A stretch of DNA of 64,000 nucleotides from Intestinirhabdus alba (GTDB taxonomy: Bacteria; Pseudomonadota; Gammaproteobacteria; Enterobacterales; Enterobacteriaceae). Positions within the stretch are counted from its first letter, which is position 1, and each line of letters starts with the position of its first letter. This document shows, piece by piece, positions 59,037 to 64,000 of the stretch. Where the stretch lies: positions 1-64,000 of the forward strand of contig NZ_WMJZ01000005.1 in assembly GCF_009711095.1 (NCBI RefSeq). Reading direction: 5' to 3'. Position numbers and translations under genes: made by a program. The notes under the pieces were generated by a model, which saw nothing but the letters and a program-made list of their open reading frames with translations, was not told where the DNA came from and ran no database searches.

Positions 59037-59690
59037 ATGAAGAGAGTTGGCGTAGTGCTCAGCGGGTGCGGCGTGTATGACGGAGCGGAAATTTATGAAG
59101 CCGTCGTGACGCTACTGGCAATCGCCCGCGCAGGCGCGCAGGCGGTCTGCTTTGCGCCCGACAGGCCGCAGGTGGACGTCATCAACCATCTTACCGGCGA
59201 GAAGATGGCGGAGACGCGCAATGTGCTGGTGGAAGCGGCGCGCATCACCCGCGGCAATATTCATCCGCTCTCGCAGGCGTCGGCCGATCGGCTGGATGCG
59301 CTGATTGTGCCGGGGGGCTTCGGGGCGGCGAAAAATCTCAGTGACTTTGCCAGCCAGGGCAGTGAATGCCGGGTTGATGAGGCGCTTGCCGCGCTGGTGA
59401 CGGCGATGCATCGCGCCGGAAAACCGCAGGGTTTTATCTGCATTGCGCCGGCGATGCTGCCGAAAATTTTCCCCTTCCCGCTGCGCCTGACCATCGGCAC
59501 CGATATCGATACGGCGGAAGTGCTGGAAGAGATGGGGGCGGAGCACGTCCCCTGCCCGGTGGAGGATATTGTCGTCGATGAAGATAATAAAATTGTCACC
59601 ACGCCCGCCTGGATGCTCGCCGAAAACCTCGCCGAGGCGGCCTCGGGTATTGAAAAGCTGGTTTCCCGCGTGCTGGCTCTGGCGGAATGA
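59037..59690 (+). CDS. elbB: Isoprenoid biosynthesis glyoxalase ElbB
   Basis: A 217-residue DJ-1/PfpI-fold protein with glyoxalase-III activity, named for its effect on lycopene yield. The fold core [13 protein letters not shown] and the nucleophile elbow [10 protein letters not shown] (about 135-144, Cys near 138) are seen. The ATG at 59037 follows AAGGA and matches E. coli; an earlier in-frame ATG adds 17 unrelated residues. Its last bases overlap the mtgA start (ATGA). Confidence 0.96.
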   Translation: MKRVGVVLSGCGVYDGAEIYEAVVTLLAIARAGAQAVCFAPDRPQVDVINHLTGEKMAETRNVLVEAARITRGNIHPLSQASADRLDALIVPGGFGAAKNLSDFASQGSECRVDEALAALVTAMHRAGKPQGFICIAPAMLPKIFPFPLRLTIGTDIDTAEVLEEMGAEHVPCPVEDIVVDEDNKIVTTPAWMLAENLAEAASGIEKLVSRVLALAE

Positions 59691-60403
59691 GAAAAAGAGT
59701 CGCGACCTGCCTGCGGCAGATTATTCTGCGGGTGGTGCTGATCTTCACCCTCTTCTGGGGCGGCGGAATTGCGCTGTTTAGCGCGGTGCCGGTGCCTTTT
59801 TCCGCGCTGATGGTCGAGAGGCAGATCGGAGCCTGGCTGAAGGGGAATTTTGGCTATGTGGCGCACTCCGACTGGGTGGGCGCAGACGATATTTCGCCGT
59901 GGATGGGGCTTGCGGTCATCGCCGCCGAGGATCAGCATTTCCCCAACCACTGGGGATTTGACGTCGCCGCCATTGAAAAGGCGCTGGTCCATAATGAACG
60001 CAGCGAAGGCCGTATCCGCGGTGCCTCCACGCTGTCGCAGCAGACCGTCAAGAACCTGTTCTTATGGAGCGGACGCAGCTGGCTGCGCAAAGGGCTGGAG
60101 GCCGGGCTGACGCTGGGCGTGGAGGCCGTCTGGAGTAAAAAACGAATTTTAACGGTCTATCTGAACATCGCCGAGTTTGGCAACGGCGTGTTTGGCGTGG
60201 AGGCGGCGGCGCAGCGCTATTTTCACAAGTCCGCCCGCGAGTTAACTCCCCCGGAAGCCGCGCTGCTGGCGGCCGTTTTACCCAGCCCTCTGCGCTTTAA
60301 GGCCGCCGCGCCTTCGGGCTACGTGCGCAGCCGTCAGGCGTGGATCCTTCGCCAGATGCGGCAACTGGGCGGAAAATCCTTTCTTTCTCAGCATCATCTT
60401 TAG
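59687..60403 (+). CDS. mtgA: Monofunctional peptidoglycan glycosyltransferase
   Basis: A 238-residue GT51 transglycosylase polymerising lipid II. One N-terminal membrane helix (about 13-35) precedes the catalytic domain: the catalytic Glu in [13 protein letters not shown] (about 82), [17 protein letters not shown] and [22 protein letters not shown]. It overlaps elbB by 4 bases and runs 4 bases into the convergent yrbL. Confidence 0.97.
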   Translation: MRKRVATCLRQIILRVVLIFTLFWGGGIALFSAVPVPFSALMVERQIGAWLKGNFGYVAHSDWVGADDISPWMGLAVIAAEDQHFPNHWGFDVAAIEKALVHNERSEGRIRGASTLSQQTVKNLFLWSGRSWLRKGLEAGLTLGVEAVWSKKRILTVYLNIAEFGNGVFGVEAAAQRYFHKSARELTPPEAALLAAVLPSPLRFKAAAPSGYVRSRQAWILRQMRQLGGKSFLSQHHL

Positions 60404-61035
60404 GCCTTGTCGGAAGCCAGCGCCGCTGGCGTCGCTTTAGCACTCTGCGGCGCGTCGGCCTGCAGCGCGGCCGCCAGCGCCGGCTGGGCGATGAAGCGCT
60501 GCCATAGCCTTTCCTGCTTGCGGTGGCAGAACCATTTTGACCAGCTCGCCAGCGGGATTAGCGTGGCTTCGCCGATGTTATCGCAGATCACCGGGAGCGT
60601 TTCCGTTTCGCTGATGCGATGACAGAGCACGTTCTGCGGCTTCAGCGTCATGGTGACGATATGGTTGTCGTGCAGGTAGCGCCTGAGCTGCTTCAGCAGC
60701 CGGCGCAGTACGGCGATATCTTCGCTTGTACGGCAACCTGAAGCAAAGTCGCTCAGGGTAACGGAGGGGCGGCCGTCATAATCGACGATGGCGTCATAGA
60801 CGTAGCCGGTGCCGCAGTCGGTTTCAACGGTGCCGTAATAGCGCGGAATTCCGCTCCAGTCTTTCAGATAGCGCGACAGGTGAGCGTAATACTTCAGTTC
60901 GCGCCGGGTCTCCTTGTCACCCCCGCTGCCGCTGTTATAGACGATCTTAATACAGCGTCGGGCATCATCCGGATGAGCATAGCATTTACGATGACGCCCG
61001 GTGCCCAGGGGAGTCTGTTCAGATAAGCGTATCAT
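60400..61035 (-). CDS. yrbL: PhoP/PmrA-regulon protein YrbL
   Basis: A 211-residue protein with a kinase-like (PhoP regulatory network protein YrbL) fold; activity unknown. The N-terminal [22 protein letters not shown] resembles a glycine-rich ATP loop, and [13 protein letters not shown] resembles a catalytic-loop variant of small protein kinases. It converges on mtgA with a 4-base overlap. A PmrA-like direct repeat lies about 75 bases upstream. Confidence 0.93.
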   Translation of the reverse strand: MIRLSEQTPLGTGRHRKCYAHPDDARRCIKIVYNSGSGGDKETRRELKYYAHLSRYLKDWSGIPRYYGTVETDCGTGYVYDAIVDYDGRPSVTLSDFASGCRTSEDIAVLRRLLKQLRRYLHDNHIVTMTLKPQNVLCHRISETETLPVICDNIGEATLIPLASWSKWFCHRKQERLWQRFIAQPALAAALQADAPQSAKATPAALASDKA

Positions 61036-61181
61036 AAGAGATTTCCTAAAATTGACTGCCGTTAGTGTAGTATGACCCCCCGTAACAAATAAACCCTAAA
61101 CGGGGATTTTTAAGGTTTTCTTAAGGTTAATACTGAACGTAAATGCGCGCAAAATGAACAAAATGGCGAGAGGGAATAAAA
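61036..61181 (-). other. yrbL promoter region
   Basis: About 145 AT-rich bases upstream of yrbL. They hold TAAC, TAAACC and TAAACG repeats at 7-bp steps (61083-61102), which recall PhoP half-sites without the canonical 11-bp step, and the PmrA-like site listed separately. Confidence 0.5.
61110..61128 (-). promoter_or_regulatory. PmrA/BasR-like box upstream of yrbL
   Basis: Two exact copies of TTAAGGTT start 11 bases apart (61110-61117 and 61121-61128). The site also reads TTTAAG-N5-CTTAAG, the form of the PmrA consensus. Direct repeats at one helical turn are typical of OmpR-family regulators. Confidence 0.65.
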
Positions 61182-61199
61182 AAACGCCGGACGGCGTTT
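61178..61199 (-). terminator. Terminator of the rpoN-npr operon
   Basis: AAACGCCG (61182-61189) pairs with CGGCGTTT (61192-61199). The minus strand continues in seven T residues. It is the distal of two copies of this stem; the other lies at 61373-61389, 26 bases past the npr stop, without a T tract. Confidence 0.85.
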
Positions 61200-61389
61200 G
61201 AGATTGCTGAAAAACCTGCATAAAAGTGCATCAGGGCCCGTTTTCTCCCTTTCAGGGAGAGGGCCGGGATGAGGGTAATAACGAGTGAATGAATCCGCAA
61301 ATTCCCCTCCCCCCTCCTCCGGGGGGCGAGGAGACCGTCCGTGCTCTTTTTTATGTTTGTGTCATCAGTCTGAAACGCCGGACGGCGTT
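61182..61389. repeat. Duplicated terminator stem flanking a 173-bp insert
   Basis: A 17-base sequence AAACGCCGGACGGCGTT occurs at 61182-61198 and 61373-61389 in direct orientation. Between them lie 174 bases including CTCCCTTTCAGGGAGAGGGC, which resembles a repeat commonly scattered between enteric genes, and the G/C-rich CCCCTCC...CCGGGGGG stretch. No coding region is seen in the insert. Confidence 0.7.
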
Positions 61390-61414
61390 ACTGTAAAGGG
61401 GAGAGGGCGCGGGT

Positions 61415-61687
61415 TTAATCTTCGTCAAATCCGGAGTTAAACAGCGCAATGACCGCCGCCAGCGCCTCGGCCTCCTGCGGGCCGGAGGCTTCGACTTCGA
61501 TCTGCCTGCCTTTGGCAGAATCAAGCATCAGCAGGGCAATAACGCTGTTGGCCTCGGCCTCGGCACCTTCTTCGTTGCGCAGCAGAACCTCAGCGTCAAA
61601 TCCCTGCATCAACTCAAAAAGCTTCATGGCGGGCCGGGCATGCATACCCAGCTTATTGGTGATTACAACGGTCTGTTTTACGGTCAT
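61415..61687 (-). CDS. npr: Phosphocarrier protein NPr
   Basis: A 90-residue HPr-like carrier of the nitrogen-related phosphotransferase chain (PtsP-NPr-PtsN). The phosphorylated His16 is in [10 protein letters not shown]; the C-terminal [10 protein letters not shown] is as in E. coli (ptsO). It overlaps rapZ by 4 bases at the end of the rpoN operon. Confidence 0.98.
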   Translation of the reverse strand: MTVKQTVVITNKLGMHARPAMKLFELMQGFDAEVLLRNEEGAEAEANSVIALLMLDSAKGRQIEVEASGPQEAEALAAVIALFNSGFDED

Positions 61688-62538
61688 GGTTTGCGTTTTT
61701 CCAGCGTACGATGGCGAGACTGGACGTTCTTACCGCGCGAGCGGAAGTAGTCGGCCAGCTGTTCTGCAATATACACCGAACGGTGTTTTCCACCGGTACA
61801 ACCGATAGCGACGGTAAGGTAGCTGCGGTTGTTGGTTTCCAGCATGGGTAACCATAGCTCAAGATAGCTGCGGGTCTGGTAGATAAAATTGTGAACTTCC
61901 GTGTGCCTGTCGAGGAAGGCGGCGACGGGTTTGTCGAGGCCGGTCATCGGACGCAGCTTCGGGTCCCAGTGCGGGTTTGGCAGGAAGCGTACGTCAAAGA
62001 CGTAGTCGGCATCGATCGGGATACCGTGCTTGAAGCCGAAGGATTCGAAGACCATCGTCAGCTCGCGCTCGCGTTTGCCCAGCAGCCGGGTACGCAGCAT
62101 CTCCGCCAGCTCGTGTACGGACATTTCTGAGGTATCGACAATCAGGTCGGCGCGGGAGCGCAGCGGTTCCAGCAGATCGCTCTCCTGATCGATGGCGCTC
62201 TCCAGGGAGAGGTTCTTGCTCGACAGCGGATGCAGGCGTCGGGTGTCGCTGTAGCGGCGGATCAGGGTGTTGCGATCGGCGTCAAGAAACAGCAGCTGCG
62301 GAGAAAACGCATCGGGCAGATTGGTCATAGCCTGCTCAAAGATTTCAGGCGACTCCGGCATATTGCGCACGTCAATGCTGACCGCTGCGGATATCTGGCG
62401 ATCGGCCAGCGTGCGGGCCAGATCGGGCAGCAGCACTACGGGAAGGTTATCCACGCAGTAAAATCCCATATCTTCCAGCGCGCGCAGGGCGACGGACTTG
62501 CCGGAGCCTGACCGACCGCTGACGATCATCAGCACCAT
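61684..62538 (-). CDS. rapZ: RNase adapter protein RapZ
   Basis: A 284-residue adaptor that binds the small RNA GlmZ and presents it to RNase E, tuning glucosamine-6-phosphate synthesis. The Walker A motif GRSGSGKS is at 8-15; the C-terminal RNA- and metabolite-binding domain ends in [19 protein letters not shown] near 245 is conserved. Same length as E. coli. Its last four bases overlap npr. Confidence 0.98.
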   Translation of the reverse strand: MVLMIVSGRSGSGKSVALRALEDMGFYCVDNLPVVLLPDLARTLADRQISAAVSIDVRNMPESPEIFEQAMTNLPDAFSPQLLFLDADRNTLIRRYSDTRRLHPLSSKNLSLESAIDQESDLLEPLRSRADLIVDTSEMSVHELAEMLRTRLLGKRERELTMVFESFGFKHGIPIDADYVFDVRFLPNPHWDPKLRPMTGLDKPVAAFLDRHTEVHNFIYQTRSYLELWLPMLETNNRSYLTVAIGCTGGKHRSVYIAEQLADYFRSRGKNVQSRHRTLEKRKP

Positions 62539-62583
62539 GTACTGTTTCTCCTCACCACGTCAAAAGGGGGTTGCCGGACGCCG

Positions 62584-63075
62584 TTATGCTTCATCCCGAT
62601 CGCCCTCGCTGCCGGTGATGATTTGATACAACTCCTCATCGCTCTGGGCGGCGCGCAGGCGGCGGCAGATGGTTTTATCCGCCAGGCGTTTGGCGACCAG
62701 CGACAGCGTGTGCAGATGCGTCCTGGTCTGATCGGCGGGCACCAGCAGCGCGAAGAGGAGATCCACCGGCTGATTGTCGACGGCGTCGAAAGCGATAGGT
62801 GTTTCAAGCTGTACGAACACGCCGACGGCGCGCAGGGTGTCTTCTTCCAGCTTGCCGTGCGGAATGGCCAGCCCGTTGCCGATGCCGGTGCTGCCCATTT
62901 TTTCACGGGTCAGGATCGCTTCAAAAACCACCTGTGGCGGCAGGCTAAGCTGTTTTGCCGCCAGCTCGCTGACGATCTCCAGCGCGCGCTTTTTGCTCTG
63001 ACAGTGAACGCCGCTGCGCGTACATTCCTGGTTAAGCACACTGCTCAGTTGTAGAGTTGTATCGTTAATAGTCAT
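62584..63075 (-). CDS. ptsN: Nitrogen-PTS EIIA protein PtsN
   Basis: A 163-residue EIIA-Ntr regulator that signals through its phosphorylation state, including to potassium transport (TrkA, KdpD). The active His73 lies in GLAIPHGK. Length and order equal E. coli. It sits between hpf and rapZ in the rpoN operon. Confidence 0.98.
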   Translation of the reverse strand: MTINDTTLQLSSVLNQECTRSGVHCQSKKRALEIVSELAAKQLSLPPQVVFEAILTREKMGSTGIGNGLAIPHGKLEEDTLRAVGVFVQLETPIAFDAVDNQPVDLLFALLVPADQTRTHLHTLSLVAKRLADKTICRRLRAAQSDEELYQIITGSEGDRDEA

Positions 63076-63190
63076 AATTTCACCTGAGAACCCGCGCCGC
63101 AGGAAGGGAGCGGGTTCGGAGCGCTAACCGTACAAATGGTCCGCTGTGCTGCACAACGGCCCGTCCTGCACCCGTTAACTGCCCGGACAC

Positions 63191-63478
63191 TTAATGTTGT
63201 TTCAGTTTATCTTTATGTTTGGTTAACTGTCTTGCCAGCTTATCAATCAGCACGTCAATGGCGGCATACATGTCCTGACCTTCCGCACCGGCGTGGATCT
63301 CGCCCCCGTTGACGTGCAGCGTCGCCTCCGCGATATGCGACAATTTCTCCACCTTCAGTACCACGTAGACCTGGTTGATCCTGTCGAAATAGTGTTCGAG
63401 CCTGGCGAACTTGATGTTGAGAAAGTCACGCAGGGCTGCGGTAATTTCAACGTTGTTACCGGTGATGTTGAGCTGCAT
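63191..63478 (-). CDS. hpf: Ribosome hibernation promoting factor (short HPF)
   Basis: A 95-residue protein that binds the 30S subunit and helps convert 90S dimers to 100S particles in stationary phase. The sequence MQLNITGNNVEITAAL to KHKDKLKQH is the short gamma-proteobacterial form. The ATG at 63478 matches E. coli; the frame extends upstream into the rpoN tail without need. It follows rpoN by 22 bases. Confidence 0.98.
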   Translation of the reverse strand: MQLNITGNNVEITAALRDFLNIKFARLEHYFDRINQVYVVLKVEKLSHIAEATLHVNGGEIHAGAEGQDMYAAIDVLIDKLARQLTKHKDKLKQH

Positions 63479-63500
63479 AGCGTCTTCCTTATCGGTTGGG

Positions 63501-63527
63501 TCAAACCAGCTGCTTGCGCTGGTTTGA
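63501..63527 (-). repeat. Inverted repeat spanning the rpoN stop codon
   Basis: TCAAACCAGC (63501-63510) pairs perfectly with GCTGGTTTGA (63518-63527) around a seven-base loop. It covers the last codons of rpoN and its stop; the hpf start is 23 bases beyond. No T tract follows. Confidence 0.7.
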
Positions 63528-64000
63528 CGGCGGAATGGATAAAGATTCTCGGTACTTGGCAACGGTGCGGCGTGCCACCATGATGCCCTGCGCCGACAGC
63601 ATAGAGGTTAATTTGCTGTCGCTCAGCGGCTTCGCCGGGTTTTCCGCCGCAATCAGCTTCTTCACCAGCGCGCGGATCGCCGTGGAAGAGGCTTCGCCTC
63701 CGCCTTCGGTGCTGACGTGGCTGGAGAAGAAATACTTCAGTTCAAAAATGCCGCGCGGGCTGTGCAGATACTTCTGCGTGGTCACGCGGGAGATGGTCGA
63801 CTCGTGCATCTCGACGGCCTGGGCGATATCCGCCAGCACCATCGGCTTCATAAACTCTTCGCCCTGCTCAAAGAAGGCCTGCTGCTGCTCCACGATGCAG
63901 CGACTGACGCGCAGCAGCGTGTCGTTGCGGCTCTCCAGGCTCTTGATGAGCCACTTCGCATCCTGCAGGTTGCTGCGAATGTACTGGCTGTCGGCGTCGT
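63501..64000 (-). CDS. rpoN: RNA polymerase sigma-54 factor (C-terminal part)
   Basis: The last 165 or so residues of sigma-54; the N-terminus lies beyond the window. Visible are a core-binding/helix-turn-helix part with [19 protein letters not shown] and the RpoN box [10 protein letters not shown], which contacts the -24 promoter element. It ends [14 protein letters not shown] as in E. coli. It heads the rpoN-hpf-ptsN-rapZ-npr cluster. Confidence 0.98.
   Translation of the reverse strand, partial: DADSQYIRSNLQDAKWLIKSLESRNDTLLRVSRCIVEQQQAFFEQGEEFMKPMVLADIAQAVEMHESTISRVTTQKYLHSPRGIFELKYFFSSHVSTEGGGEASSTAIRALVKKLIAAENPAKPLSDSKLTSMLSAQGIMVARRTVAKYRESLSIPPSNQRKQLV

Overview
The window is a chromosomal segment from a GC-rich member of the Enterobacteriaceae. 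It starts in the 3' end of an rrn operon (5S - tRNA-Thr(GGT) - 5S, the arrangement of E. coli rrnD) and ends inside rpoN. Gene order follows, from memory, the E. coli stretch between rrnD and rpoN, and many products look near-identical to the E. coli proteins (Fis appears identical). I do not assign a genus: the core genes fit Enterobacter, Cronobacter, Cedecea or Kosakonia-like relatives about equally well.

Layout. 1-322: rrn tail and a strong terminator. 664-7292: mostly minus-strand genes yhdV, yhdJ, fis, dusB, an alpha-carbonic anhydrase, prmA, panF, yhdT. 7356-12301: accBC, msrPQ, acuI (minus). 12524-23286: a long plus-strand block csrD, mreBCD, yhdE, rng, yhdP for CsrB/C decay, cell shape, rRNA processing and envelope lipid transport, followed by tldD. 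25037-29685: aaeR and the divergent aaeXAB efflux operon, with an ERIC-type repeat and a long inverted repeat between them. 29776-31846: an extra GabD-like aldehyde dehydrogenase, yhcO, yhcN. 32221-37334: argR, mdh, degS, degQ, zapG. 37637-41276: zapE, rplM-rpsI, sspAB. 41416-50073: codBA and gltBD (minus). 50759-63478: yhcC, then an accessory patch (putative T6SS lipase effector, its immunity protein and a stand-alone mannonate dehydratase), then arcB, elbB, mtgA, yrbL and the rpoN-hpf-ptsN-rapZ-npr operon.

Accessory material is modest: the carbonic anhydrase next to the dusB-fis promoter, the aldehyde dehydrogenase beside aaeB, codBA between sspB and gltD, and the 51.7-56.3 kb patch. That patch is the most interesting part. 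It carries a Tle-type alpha/beta-hydrolase gene overlapping a Tli4-like immunity gene. The immunity gene has a second, in-frame GTG start with a very good Shine-Dalgarno sequence just after the export signal, which predicts an exported and a cytosolic form. The patch is bracketed by degenerate copies of an ERIC-like repeat; one of them begins at the yhcC stop codon.

Recurring non-coding themes are Rho-independent terminators between convergent genes that also encode C-terminal extensions (AaeR, YhcO), copies of one ERIC-like repeat family at four sites, and a duplicated terminator flanking a 173-bp insert upstream of npr. Recognisable regulatory sites include the dusB-fis promoter, tandem ARG boxes at argR, a PurR-like box at codB and a PmrA/BasR-like direct repeat at yrbL. 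Homology statements rest on remembered E. coli sequences, not on a database search.
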